DNA of 17,309 nucleotides from Candidatus Bathyarchaeota archaeon (GCA_016934355.1 JAFGTA010000022.1:1-17309), one strand, 5' to 3'; counted from the stretch's first letter, positions 1-8,529 are shown. The notes: generated by a model not told the origin, from the sequence alone. A program made the numbers and translations.

Positions 1-1797
1 CTCAGCCATGGGGCACCTGTAGTCCTCCTCGCTGTGGATGATGAGGCACGGCGTCTTGACGTTGCCCGCGTAATAGAGGGGGCTGTGCCTCATCTGCTCC
101 ACGAGGTCTTCGCCCCAGTACGTCTTCCTGCCGCTGATTGATTCGGGCTGCATGAACCCGATGTCGCTGACGCCGAACTTGCTTACCCAGTTGCAGATGC
201 TGCGGCACGTCACCGCGGCCCGGAACCTGTCTGTCTGCCCGATGATCCAGTTGGTGGTGTAGCCGCCGTAGCTGCCGCCTGTTAACCCGAGACGCGTTTC
301 ATCGATCCAGGGGTACCGCCTCAGCGCCTCGTCCGTGAAGTCCATAAAGTCATCCAGATCCACCTCGCCGTAGTGCCGCATCACCGCCATGGTATACTCC
401 TCCTCGTAGCCCGCCGAGCCCCTCGGGTTCGTGTAGATGACGGCGTAGCCCTCGGCGCAGAGTAGGTGGAACTCCTGGAAGATGCCTTCGCCGTAGACGC
501 CGCGTGGGCCGCCGTGCATCTCCAGCACGCAGGGGTACCGTTCGCCCTCCTTGAAGCCCACGGGCTTGATCATCCAGCCGTCCACCGTTCTGCCGAGCCG
601 ATTCTTGAAGGTGAAGTGCTCGGGTTCCACTAGCTCGATGCCTCGGAGGAGCCTGTCGTTGAACTTGCTGAGCCTCCTCTCCCCACCGTCCAGCAGGTAC
701 AGCTCGCATGGGGCGGTGGCGTTCATGGCGTTGTACGCTACCCTGCCGTCGCGGCTTACGCTGAACCCGTCCACGGTCTTGCCTGTGACGAGGATCTCTA
801 CCTCGCCCGTGGAAACGGTTAGCCTGTAGAGGTTAAGGTACGGCGTGTCGGCGGTGTTGAAGTAGATGTGCTCGCCGTCGCCGCTCCAGACGGCTCCGGC
901 GCTGGGCGTGGATACCCTGAGGTCGCTTCCCACGCCCATGAGGAGGCTCCTGTCGAAGCCCCCGGTGAGGAGGCGTGGTGCGCCGCCGCCCGAGGGCATG
1001 ATGTAGAGGTCGTAGTCTACGGCGAGCTCCTCGGGTCTGTCGTAGCCGATGAACGCGATGGAGCCGCCGTCAGGGCTGTAGCTGAAGCCCGCGATGGCGT
1101 AGCCCCCGTCTGTGACCTTCGAGGCTTCGCCGCCCTTGGCTGGTACCCTGTAGATGTCGCGGACCCTGCTGGTGTCGGCGTCTGGGCCCATGTTGGCTAT
1201 GAAAGCGATCTCCTTCCCGTCCGCGGTCCAGTCCGCGTACTCGACGTCGTACTCGCCGTCCGTCAGCTGCTTGGGCTTCTGCCCCTGCCTGACGGTGAAC
1301 AGGTGGTTCCGCCTGCCCTCGAAGAAGCCGAGGCCGTTGAACTTGTACCTGATGCGGCTTATCCTCTTGACGTCGGTGTCTTTGGGCTTCTCCTCGGTCC
1401 AGACCTTGCTGATGAATAGGATGTCCCTGCCGTTGGGCGACCACCGGGGGCTGCCCACACCCTCCTCGGTCTCCGCCACGGGCATCGCCTCGCCGCCGCC
1501 CAGCGGTATGACGTAGAGCTGGGTCTTCTTCTCGGGCTCCCTGCCCCGGGAGAGGAAGAGGAGCTTGGAGCCGTCGGGGCTCCACCGGGGGTAGGTGTCG
1601 CCGCCCGCTCCGTGGGTGAACTGGCTTAGGGCGCCCGTCCCTGTCTCGGCCAGCCAGACGTGGCGCTCGTACCTGTCCTCTTCGTGGTTGATGGTGCTGA
1701 GGACGAAGGCGATATGGGAGCCGTCTGGGCTTATCTGGGGGTCCGAGACGAACTTGACCTTTCGCAGGTCCTCGACCTTGATACTACGCTTTGCCAT
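1..1797 (-). CDS. S9 family peptidase (prolyl oligopeptidase / acylaminoacyl-peptidase type), C-terminus cut by window edge
   Basis: Serine peptidase expected to cleave short or N-blocked peptides in the cytoplasm. 599 codons are visible. Residues about 1-370 form a WD40/PD40-like beta-propeller with repeated WSPDGSK / WSPNGRD / YSPDGGS blades; the rest is an alpha/beta-hydrolase domain. The nucleophile is Ser509 in GGSYGGY and the acid is Asp592 in HSEEDYRC. The catalytic His must lie beyond the edge, since the full-length paralogue at 3672-5624 has 650 residues and His623. The ATG at 1797 is the only possible start because an in-frame TGA lies three codons upstream. There is no signal peptide (MAKRSIKVEDL). 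It is transcribed divergently from the amidase. The family call is firm; exopeptidase versus acylaminoacyl-peptidase specificity cannot be told from sequence. Confidence 0.93.
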   Translation of the reverse strand, partial: MAKRSIKVEDLRKVKFVSDPQISPDGSHIAFVLSTINHEEDRYERHVWLAETGTGALSQFTHGAGGDTYPRWSPDGSKLLFLSRGREPEKKTQLYVIPLGGGEAMPVAETEEGVGSPRWSPNGRDILFISKVWTEEKPKDTDVKRISRIRYKFNGLGFFEGRRNHLFTVRQGQKPKQLTDGEYDVEYADWTADGKEIAFIANMGPDADTSRVRDIYRVPAKGGEASKVTDGGYAIAGFSYSPDGGSIAFIGYDRPEELAVDYDLYIMPSGGGAPRLLTGGFDRSLLMGVGSDLRVSTPSAGAVWSGDGEHIYFNTADTPYLNLYRLTVSTGEVEILVTGKTVDGFSVSRDGRVAYNAMNATAPCELYLLDGGERRLSKFNDRLLRGIELVEPEHFTFKNRLGRTVDGWMIKPVGFKEGERYPCVLEMHGGPRGVYGEGIFQEFHLLCAEGYAVIYTNPRGSAGYEEEYTMAVMRHYGEVDLDDFMDFTDEALRRYPWIDETRLGLTGGSYGGYTTNWIIGQTDRFRAAVTCRSICNWVSKFGVSDIGFMQPESISGRKTYWGEDLVEQMRHSPLYYAGNVKTPCLIIHSEEDYRCPMAE

Positions 1798-1826
1798 GAT
1801 GCATCACCAAAGAGTAATGCTCACGG

Positions 1827-1840
1827 AGTTAAGAGTTTCA
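1827..1840 (-). promoter_or_regulatory. Promoter-like box of the first S9 peptidase gene
   Basis: On the minus strand this reads TGAAACTCTTAACT, a TATA-like core preceded by a purine-rich BRE-like stretch. It lies about 30 bases upstream of the ATG at 1797. Nearly the same motif occurs before the second S9 gene at 5648-5660. Confidence 0.4.
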
Positions 1841-1880
1841 GGTTCAATCATCGAGAAGGGGGGCGCGGTACAAGCGACTG

Positions 1881-3389
1881 TTGAATATATATGACAACTG
1901 TGCAACAGAGTATCTGGTCGATTTGAGCTCCAACGACAGGTTAGACGGGTACGCCTTCCAGCCGGCGTGGCGAGTCGCGGAAGCCATCCAGCGAGGAGAA
2001 GTCACCAGCCGTGAACTGACCCTGCACACCCTTAGACGCATAGATGAGATTAATCCCCGCATCAACTCCGTCGTCTCAGTCATGCAGGATCAGGCGTTGA
2101 AGCGGGCAGGGGAAGCCGATGAAGCCCACGGGAGGGGAGAGACGTGGGGACCGCTGCACGGCGTGCCCTGCACCGTGAAGGACCAGTTCGAGGTCGCCGG
2201 GATGGTGACCACATGCGGCCTACCTGAGTACGCAGCCGATGTCCCGGATACAGACGCCGTCGTGGTGAAGAGGCTGAAGGCTGCGGGAGCCGTCATCATA
2301 GGGCACACGAACGTGCCCGCCGGCGTCGCCGACTGGCAGAGCTACAACGAGGTCTACGGGACTACCGTGAACCCGTGGGACCCGGGGCGGACGCCGGGAG
2401 GCTCATCGGGGGGCTGCGCGGCGTCGCTGGCCGCGGGCCTAACCTATCTATCCGTCGGCAGCGACTTCGCGGGCTCCATCCGTGTGCCCGCCCACTTCTG
2501 CGGGGTCTACGGTCACCGCCCGAGCCTCGGAGTCGTGCCCGGCGGGGGAACCGTTCCCAACGCGACGGGGGACGCGCTCAGGCCGCCGCCTAACATGTCG
2601 ACGCCGGGGCCGCTTGCGCGGAGTCCACGTGACCTTGAGCTCGCGCTCCGGGTCATCGGGGGCCCGGGCGGTGACGAGGCGAAGGCTTACGGCTGGACGC
2701 TTCCTCCGCCGCGGGGTGAAAGGCTGACCGATTACCGCATAGGGTTTGTAATCGATGAGCCGTTGTGCCCCCTGTCCTCCGGGGTTCGGGACGTTATCGT
2801 CGACGCGTTGAGCAAGCTGAGGGGCGCCGGCGCACCACTCGACGAGGGCTGGCCTAGAGGCGTGGACCCCACGGATCAGTACGGCGTCTACCAGTACCTT
2901 CGTTTCGCCAACAAGGCGAAGGCTCTGAAGGACGAGGACGTTGAGGAGACCCGGCGAAGGGCGTCGAGGAAGGGAGAAAAAGACTGGATCGAGGCTTGGG
3001 CATGGACGGCGCCCCACAAGGAGTTCATGGCCATGGAGGAGGCCAGGTTCAGGGTGAGGGAGACGTGGCAGCGGTTCTTCCAGAGCCACGACGCCTTCAT
3101 CATGCCCGTTGACTTCGTCGCCGCCTTCCCCCACGACCACATGGGCTTGATGGCTGAGCGAACGCTGGAGACGCCGGAGGGGCCTAGGAGGTACATCGAC
3201 CAGTTGTTCTGGATGAGCTTCAGCTCGTTGACGGGGCTGCCATGCACGGTGGCTCCGGTGGGGTTCACTGTGGAGGGGCTTCCCGTCGGCGTGCAGATCT
3301 TAGGTCCCTACCTTGAGGACGCCACTCCAATCCACGTTGCCGAGCTTATGGCTGGTGTCGTGGGCGGCTACGTTAAGCCTGTGGATTGA
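1881..3389 (+). CDS. Amidase signature family hydrolase
   Basis: Hydrolyses a carboxamide to acid and ammonia with a Ser-cisSer-Lys triad; the natural substrate is unknown. Numbered from TTG 1881 (502 codons), Lys100 lies in GVPCTVKD, the cis-Ser in the TPGGSSGG motif (Ser175/176), and the nucleophile Ser199 in GSDFAGSIRVPA, where the family more often has GTDTGGSIR. No gatB or gatC neighbour is present, so a free-standing amidase is likelier than the GatA subunit of Glu-tRNA amidotransferase. The coordinates give the longest frame. A TATA-like box at 1884-1892 suggests the true start is TTG 1923, which still leaves a normal amidase N-terminus. The gene is divergent from an S9 peptidase, and its last 17 bases overlap the end of the small membrane-protein gene on the other strand. 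It may act on peptide or amino-acid amides, by context only. Confidence 0.92.
   Translation: MNIYDNCATEYLVDLSSNDRLDGYAFQPAWRVAEAIQRGEVTSRELTLHTLRRIDEINPRINSVVSVMQDQALKRAGEADEAHGRGETWGPLHGVPCTVKDQFEVAGMVTTCGLPEYAADVPDTDAVVVKRLKAAGAVIIGHTNVPAGVADWQSYNEVYGTTVNPWDPGRTPGGSSGGCAASLAAGLTYLSVGSDFAGSIRVPAHFCGVYGHRPSLGVVPGGGTVPNATGDALRPPPNMSTPGPLARSPRDLELALRVIGGPGGDEAKAYGWTLPPPRGERLTDYRIGFVIDEPLCPLSSGVRDVIVDALSKLRGAGAPLDEGWPRGVDPTDQYGVYQYLRFANKAKALKDEDVEETRRRASRKGEKDWIEAWAWTAPHKEFMAMEEARFRVRETWQRFFQSHDAFIMPVDFVAAFPHDHMGLMAERTLETPEGPRRYIDQLFWMSFSSLTGLPCTVAPVGFTVEGLPVGVQILGPYLEDATPIHVAELMAGVVGGYVKPVD
1884..1892 (+). promoter_or_regulatory. TATA-like box of the amidase gene, overlapping the longest possible start
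   Basis: AATATATAT is close to the archaeal TATA consensus. Transcription would start about 25 bases downstream, near 1912-1915. The TTG at 1881 would then not be in the mRNA, and the TTG at 1923 becomes the likelier start. Confidence 0.45.
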
Positions 3390-3645
3390 TCTCTAGCCGG
3401 TAGCGTAGAAGAGAGTTTTCTGATTTTTGCATGGTTCTGGTGTTTGGTTTCCGGTCCCATTCACCCCACGGGATCAGGCCCTGTCTCTCCATCCAGTACA
3501 TGAACAGCATGATTAACATGAAGCCTACGAAAAATACGGTGCCCTCAATGATGTCGTCTGGGCTGGAGAAGTCTCTGCCCATGAAGGCACCTGCGAAGAG
3601 GATCAGGATGCCCGCTGCGTAGCAGGCGAGGGCTCTCCTGTTCAT
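3373..3645 (-). CDS. Small two-helix membrane protein, function unknown
   Basis: 90 residues, not recognised as a named family. There are two hydrophobic segments at about residues 6-21 (ACYAAGILILFAGAFM) and 36-51 (GTVFFVGFMLIMLFMYW). They are joined by a short acidic loop (SSPDD) and followed by a polar, basic tail. It lies 26 bases downstream of the S9 gene at 3672-5624 on the same strand, so it could be co-transcribed. A TTAAATA box across that gene's stop codon (3673-3680) could also give it its own promoter. The last 17 bases overlap the amidase gene tail to tail. Reality of the gene is supported by the clean two-helix pattern and the tight spacing. Confidence 0.72.
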   Translation of the reverse strand: MNRRALACYAAGILILFAGAFMGRDFSSPDDIIEGTVFFVGFMLIMLFMYWMERQGLIPWGEWDRKPNTRTMQKSENSLLRYRLEINPQA

Positions 3646-3671
3646 CTCAGGTAGGAGGGGAAGGTTAGATT

Positions 3672-5624
3672 CTATTTAAGGTACTTGTCGAACCACCCTA
3701 GGATATGCCTGAGCCGCTCCTCCCTGTGCTTGGGCTTGCCGCTCCTGCTCAGCTCGTGGCTCTCCCCCGGGAACCTCACCATCTCCGTGTCCACGCCCAG
3801 CTCCTTGAGGGCGACGAAGAACTCCTCCGCCTGCTGTATTGTGCAGCGGAGGTCGTTCTCGCTGTGGATGAAAAGCGTCGGCGTCTTAACGTTGGACGCG
3901 TGCCGTAGCGGGCTCTGGGCTAGGAGCTTCTCCTCGTCGCGCCACGGGTACCCCACGTTGCCCGATTCGCCGTGCTTGTAGCCGAGGTCGCTGTAGCCGT
4001 GGTGGCTATGCCTGTTGCAGGTGCTCCTGCAGGCGACCGCCGCCTTGAAGAGGTCCGTCTGGGATATGATCCAGTTCGTGAGGTAGCCGCCGTAGCTGCC
4101 GCCGGTGACTCCGAGTCTCTCCCTGTCGATGAAGCTGAACCGTTTCACAGCGTCTTCGGTGAAGTCCATGACGTCTCTGTAGTCGACGGCGCCGTGGCGG
4201 CCGTTGAGGGTGGCTCCGTACTCCTCGCCGTAGCCGCCGCTGCCCCGCGGGTTCGTGTAGATGACGCAGTACCCTGCCGTGGCGAGCATCTGGAACTCCT
4301 GGTACACGGCGTCCCCGTATATGCTGAGGGGTCCGCCGTGTATCTGGAGGATGGTAGGGTACTTCGCGCCGTCCTCGTAGCCTGTGGGCTTCATCACCCA
4401 GCCTGTGATCTCGTCTCCCAGCTCGTTGGCCCATGTATAGGGCTCGGGCGTGCTGACGGCTAGCTTCTTCATGAGCCTGTCGTTGAAGCCGGTAGCCTTC
4501 CTCTCGCCGCCGGAGTCTCTAACCCACAGCTCGCACGGGGCGGTGGCTGTCATCGCGTTGTAGGCAAGGACCTTGAAGTCACCTGAGAAGCTGAACCCGT
4601 CCACCGTGTACCCTGAGGTGAGCCGCGTCACCTCGCCGGACGCCTTGTCCACCTTGTAGACGTTGGAGGTGGGCACGTCTCCTGTGAGGAAGTATATGCT
4701 GCCGCCGTCGCTTGACCAGACAGGGCTGGGGTTGGGGGTGGATACCCTGAGGTCGCTGCCTATTCCTCGCCCGATGCTTCTGTCGAGGGCGGCGGTGAGG
4801 TTTCTCGGCTCTCCGCCGTCGGATGGGATCACCCAGATGTCGGTGTTGGTTGCGCCTCGGGCGTGGAAGTCGTCGCCAAGGTACGCGATCTCGTCGCCGT
4901 CCGGTGACCACCGGAGGGCGCCGATCTCGTGTTCGGCTGAGGTGATCCTCCGCGTCTCTCCTCCCTTGGCGGGCATGAGGTAGATATGTCTGACGTGGGT
5001 AGCGTCCTGGTCGCTCTCCATGTTTGACACGAAGGCTATCTCCTTACCGTCGGGGCTCCACGCCGCGGCCTCCACGTCGAACTCGCCCTTGGTGAGCTGC
5101 TTGGGCTTCCTTCCGGGCCTCACTGTGAAGAGGTGCACCCTTTTGCCGGCGAACATGCCGACGCCGTTGAGCTTAAACCAGATGCGTTTCACGACCACGA
5201 CGTCGGTCTCGGGCTTCTCCGGCGCCCAGACCCGGCTGGTGAACAGTATGTCACGCCCGTTCGGGGCCCACGCGGGGTTCATGATGCCTGTCTCCATGTC
5301 CGCGGCGAGCTGGGCTTCGCCGCCCTCGGAGTTGATCACGTATAGCTGGCTCTTCTTCTCGGGTTCTCTTCCGCTGGAGAGGAACAGTAGCTTGGAGCCG
5401 TCGGGGCTCCACTGGGGGCTGCTGTCCTTGCCGACGCCGTGTGTGAACTGCACGGTTTTCCCTGTGCCGGTGTCCAGCATCCAGACGTGTTTCACGTAGT
5501 CGTCCTCGCCGTAATCGATGGCGGTGTAGACGAAGGCGACCCTCCGCCCGTCAGGGCTCACCTGGGGGTCTGATACGAATACGAAGTCACGAAGATCCTC
5601 GATCTTCACGCCGCGCTTGGTCAT
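3672..5624 (-). CDS. S9 family peptidase (prolyl oligopeptidase / acylaminoacyl-peptidase type)
   Basis: Complete 650-residue paralogue of the gene at the window start. Residues about 1-370 are a PD40/WD40-like propeller (WSPDGSKLLFLS, WSPDGKEIAFVS, WSPDGDEIAYLG) that gates access to the active site. Residues about 400-650 are the alpha/beta-hydrolase. The triad is fully visible: Ser510 in GGSYGGYL, Asp591 in HSENDLRC, His623 in GESHELSRSG. The two paralogues share whole stretches such as GSDLRVSTP. No signal peptide, so cytoplasmic. The ATG at 5624 sits about 25 bases below a TATA-like box, consistent with a leaderless mRNA. It is followed after 26 bases by the membrane-protein gene. Role: clipping oligopeptides, probably alongside the M14 enzyme; exact specificity is unknown. 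Confidence 0.95.
   Translation of the reverse strand: MTKRGVKIEDLRDFVFVSDPQVSPDGRRVAFVYTAIDYGEDDYVKHVWMLDTGTGKTVQFTHGVGKDSSPQWSPDGSKLLFLSSGREPEKKSQLYVINSEGGEAQLAADMETGIMNPAWAPNGRDILFTSRVWAPEKPETDVVVVKRIWFKLNGVGMFAGKRVHLFTVRPGRKPKQLTKGEFDVEAAAWSPDGKEIAFVSNMESDQDATHVRHIYLMPAKGGETRRITSAEHEIGALRWSPDGDEIAYLGDDFHARGATNTDIWVIPSDGGEPRNLTAALDRSIGRGIGSDLRVSTPNPSPVWSSDGGSIYFLTGDVPTSNVYKVDKASGEVTRLTSGYTVDGFSFSGDFKVLAYNAMTATAPCELWVRDSGGERKATGFNDRLMKKLAVSTPEPYTWANELGDEITGWVMKPTGYEDGAKYPTILQIHGGPLSIYGDAVYQEFQMLATAGYCVIYTNPRGSGGYGEEYGATLNGRHGAVDYRDVMDFTEDAVKRFSFIDRERLGVTGGSYGGYLTNWIISQTDLFKAAVACRSTCNRHSHHGYSDLGYKHGESGNVGYPWRDEEKLLAQSPLRHASNVKTPTLFIHSENDLRCTIQQAEEFFVALKELGVDTEMVRFPGESHELSRSGKPKHREERLRHILGWFDKYLK
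3673..3680 (-). promoter_or_regulatory. TATA-like box before the small membrane-protein gene
   Basis: CTTAAATA on the minus strand overlaps the TAG stop of the S9 peptidase gene (3672-3674). It sits about 30 bases upstream of the ATG at 3645, which would give a leader of only a few bases. Confidence 0.35.
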
Positions 5625-5647
5625 GGTATCAAGGTGCGCGTCTGATA

Positions 5648-5660
5648 AGTTAAGATTTCA
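5648..5660 (-). promoter_or_regulatory. Promoter-like box of the second S9 peptidase gene
   Basis: On the minus strand it reads TGAAATCTTAACT, identical to the box before the first S9 gene except for one missing base. Its centre is about 25-30 bases upstream of the ATG at 5624, so the transcript would be leaderless or nearly so. Confidence 0.42.
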
Positions 5661-5965
5661 GTTGAGTCGACGCAGAGCCTAGGCGTGTGAGCCGGGGTCG
5701 GAGAGGCGTTATCAACGGCCTTTGAACGTCCTAATACCAGATAAAAACAGTCTTTTCACCTCGGTTTCTAGGCGCCGCGGCTTTCTTATTTATACAGATG
5801 TTGGCCGGGAGGCGCGGATAGAAAAATCATTGAAAAGCGGCTCTCGGTTGAAAAGAAAGGTTATTCTTTAGGCTTTTCATTAAAAGGCGTAGAAATCGCA
5901 CAGTTTTAACCCTATTTCACTTGATTAATCGGCTTTAAAACGGCGTAAAAGGAGAGAATAGATTA
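5661..5965. other. Divergent intergenic region without a recognisable gene
   Basis: No open frame, tRNA or C/D-box pattern is seen. Its content is A+T-richer than the flanking genes. A second TATA-like stretch, CTTATTTATA, lies at 5785-5794, far upstream of the M14 gene. It could start an unannotated short transcript or an upstream promoter. AAAGGCG / AACGGCG-type short repeats occur near 5881-5952. Confidence 0.4.
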
Positions 5966-5975
5966 TTTTTAATAT
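5966..5975 (+). promoter_or_regulatory. TATA-like box of the M14 carboxypeptidase gene
   Basis: TTTTTAATAT is centred about 26 bases upstream of the ATG at 5996, which predicts a leaderless transcript. No Shine-Dalgarno motif lies directly before the ATG. Confidence 0.5.
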
Positions 5976-5995
5976 TTCTTGACTTACTCACTACT

Positions 5996-8527
5996 ATGTC
6001 TGACGAAGTTTCGTCACCTGAAGAATTTTTTGGACACATAATGGGCTCCGATAGGAAGCTTGCGCACTGGAGCCGGGTCGTGGAGTATTTCTGGGAACTC
6101 GATAAGTCGCCTATGGTCAAGGTCAAGGAGCTTGGGAAGAGCACTGAGGGCAACCCCTTCATCGCGGTCTTCATCAGCTCCGAGGAGAACATGGGTCGCC
6201 TCGAAGAGATAAGGGAGATGAGCTGGAAGATCAGCCACCCCCGGGGTGTACCGGAGAAGGAGATCGAGCGTATAGTCGCCGGCGGCAAGGCGGTCGTGGC
6301 GATGACCATGAGCATCCACGCCACGGAGGTGGGGGGCACCCAGATGGCGCCCGAGCTCGCCTACGAGCTCATCACGCTGCCCGAGAACAGGGATATTCTG
6401 GAGAACACGGTGCTTGTGATGGTGCCGTGCTTCAACCCGGACGGCCAGGTGATGGTCACGGAGTTCTACGAGAAGTACCTTGGCACCGAGTTCGAGGGCT
6501 GCAGCCCGCCTTGGCTGTACCACAAGTACACGGGGCACGACAACAACAGGGACGCCATCCACAACAAGATGGTGGAGAGCCAGATGGTGAGCCAGCTCCT
6601 CTACACGGAGTGGTATCCCCAGGCGTACATCGACTACCATCACATGGGCAGCTACGGCGCACGGTTCTACATAGCGCCGTTCGCTAACCCTGTGGACGGC
6701 AAGGTTGACCCGCTGGTCTGGACGGAGCAGGAGCTCTACGGCGGACTCACCCACGTTCTTCTTGAGGAGGCGGGTAAGCACGGCGTCGAGTCGACTGCTA
6801 CCTACCCTGGGGAGTTCATGCCTACGTTCAACTACGTGCCTTGCTGGCACAACATCTGTGGGATGCTGACGGAGTCTGCTTCGGCGAAGCTTGCGACGCC
6901 GCTGTACATCCACTACCATCAGCTGAGGGGCAGCAGGCGTGGCCGGCCCGAGTACAGGACTCAGATGGGTTTCCCGCATCCTTGGATGGGTGGCTGGTGG
7001 AGGCTCCGCGACGTGGTGGAGCAGCAGAAGGTAAGCGCCTACGGGACGCTGAGGGCGGCGAGCAGCTTCAGGGAGCTGATCCTCAGGAACATGTACAGGA
7101 AGGCGGGTAACGGCGTGGAGAGGGGGGCCTCGGAGGCGCCTTACGCCTTCATCATCAAGCCTGAGCAGCACGATGAGTTGACGGCGTATAAGCTGATGAA
7201 GATGCTCATGGACATGGGCGTCGAGGTGAGCAGGAGCCAGCGGGAGTTCGTGGCGGACGGCGTCGCTTACCCGCGGGGCACCTACGCTGTGTTCGCTGGG
7301 CAGCACTGCAGGCCCTACATCGTGAGCCTGCTGAAAAGGACGTTCTACCACCTTGGCGCGTTCAGCAAGTACCCGGACGGCACGCCGGTCGTGCCCTACG
7401 ATCTGTCTACGTACACCGTCGCCGAGTTTATGGGTCTGAGGCTGCACGAGGTGGAGAAGCCGTTCGACGGCAGCTTCGAGACCCTCACGAGCATCAGGTT
7501 CCCCCGTGGATCCGTGGCGGAGGAGGCCCCCAACGGGTGGCTTCTGGACGGGCGTGTGAACGACGGCTTCGAGGCCGTGAACAGGCTTCTGCGGAAGAAC
7601 TATGTCGTGCACAGAGTGACTGAGCAGGTCACCTCTGAGGCGGCGGTGTTCCCGGCGGGGAGCTTCTACGTGCCCAAGTCGGAGGGGCTGCCCGAGGAGC
7701 TGGATAAGCTGAGTAAACGGTGCCACGTACGGTTCGACGCGGCTCCGCCTGCGGTGAAGTCGAGGGCGGTGAAGATGCTAAGGGTCGGAATGTACCAGAG
7801 GTACTGGGGCGGCAACGCGGACGAGGGGTGGACGCGGTGGCTTCTTGAGCAGTACAGGTTCAGGTACAGGACGCTGATGGACAAGGATGTCCAGCGGGGG
7901 AAGCTGGCGGACAAGTACGACGTCATCATACTGCCGGCGGACGCCAAGGAGCTCATCATGGGGGACAAGATCGAGGAGTACTACGAGAAGCGGTGGGGCG
8001 GCGGCTTCACGTTGCCCAACTATCCGCCGGAGTACAGGAGCGGGCTGGGCGAGGACGGTGTGAAGAAGCTCAAGGAGTTCGTGGAGGAGGGCGGCACGCT
8101 GCTCTGCTTCGGCGAGTCCAGCAGCTTCGCCATCGAGGAGCTTGGGCTGCCGGTGCAGAACGTGTTGAAGGACGTTAAGAACACGGATTTCGTGTGCCCG
8201 GGGAGCACGCTGCACGTGGACGTGAACTCTGGGCACCCCCTCGCGTGGGGCGTGCAGGAGGACCTGCTGATAATCTTCAGGCACCACCCGGCTTTCACGG
8301 TGAAGCCTAGGGTGAACAACGAGGAGTACAGCGTGGTGTTGAGCTACCCTGATAAGCATATAATGGAGAGCGGGTGGCTCACAGGCGAGGAGTACCTGAG
8401 CAGGAAGGCTGCGCTGGTGGAGGCTAAGCTGGGGAAGGGCAGGGTGGTTCTCTACGGGTTCCAGCCGCAGATGAGGGCGCAGCCGGAGGCGACGTTCAAG
8501 TTACTCTTCAACGCGCTTCTGGGCTAG
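5996..8527 (+). CDS. M14 family zinc carboxypeptidase with C-terminal glutamine-amidotransferase-like domain
   Basis: 843 residues. Zinc-dependent removal of C-terminal residues from peptides is the family activity. The zinc site is the HxxE motif His108-Ala-Thr-Glu111 plus His215 in IDYHHMG. The substrate-binding Asn-Arg pair is in GHDNNRD (residues 180-186). The general-base Glu293 lies in LTES. Residues about 595-843 look like the class I glutamine-amidotransferase-like (flavodoxin-type) domain often fused to this M14 subgroup, with VEEGGTLLCFGES and a final GRVVLYGFQPQ. I see no Cys-His-Glu amidotransferase triad, so that domain is probably structural. There is no signal peptide, so it likely acts inside the cell, whereas many bacterial relatives are exported. 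The ATG is set by the TATA box 26 bases upstream. T-tract terminators follow. Confidence 0.93.
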   Translation: MSDEVSSPEEFFGHIMGSDRKLAHWSRVVEYFWELDKSPMVKVKELGKSTEGNPFIAVFISSEENMGRLEEIREMSWKISHPRGVPEKEIERIVAGGKAVVAMTMSIHATEVGGTQMAPELAYELITLPENRDILENTVLVMVPCFNPDGQVMVTEFYEKYLGTEFEGCSPPWLYHKYTGHDNNRDAIHNKMVESQMVSQLLYTEWYPQAYIDYHHMGSYGARFYIAPFANPVDGKVDPLVWTEQELYGGLTHVLLEEAGKHGVESTATYPGEFMPTFNYVPCWHNICGMLTESASAKLATPLYIHYHQLRGSRRGRPEYRTQMGFPHPWMGGWWRLRDVVEQQKVSAYGTLRAASSFRELILRNMYRKAGNGVERGASEAPYAFIIKPEQHDELTAYKLMKMLMDMGVEVSRSQREFVADGVAYPRGTYAVFAGQHCRPYIVSLLKRTFYHLGAFSKYPDGTPVVPYDLSTYTVAEFMGLRLHEVEKPFDGSFETLTSIRFPRGSVAEEAPNGWLLDGRVNDGFEAVNRLLRKNYVVHRVTEQVTSEAAVFPAGSFYVPKSEGLPEELDKLSKRCHVRFDAAPPAVKSRAVKMLRVGMYQRYWGGNADEGWTRWLLEQYRFRYRTLMDKDVQRGKLADKYDVIILPADAKELIMGDKIEEYYEKRWGGGFTLPNYPPEYRSGLGEDGVKKLKEFVEEGGTLLCFGESSSFAIEELGLPVQNVLKDVKNTDFVCPGSTLHVDVNSGHPLAWGVQEDLLIIFRHHPAFTVKPRVNNEEYSVVLSYPDKHIMESGWLTGEEYLSRKAALVEAKLGKGRVVLYGFQPQMRAQPEATFKLLFNALLG

Positions 8528-8529
8528 CG

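Noticed and set aside
868..1419. 183-codon plus-strand frame opposite the first S9 gene
   Set aside because: Shadow of the peptidase; the minus frame shows propeller repeats and the catalytic serine.
2448..3140. 230-codon minus-strand frame inside the amidase
   Set aside because: The plus frame carries the complete amidase signature; the minus product has no recognisable order.
1881..3389. GatA subunit of Glu-tRNA(Gln) amidotransferase
   Set aside because: No gatB, gatC, gatD or gatE is nearby, and the SDFAGSIR motif and C-terminal half differ from typical GatA, so a general amidase is the safer call.
6014..7726. 570-codon minus-strand frame opposite the M14 gene
   Set aside because: It is the antisense of a high-G+C coding region with strong M14 motifs. 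Its translation is Arg/His/Leu-rich without any domain pattern.
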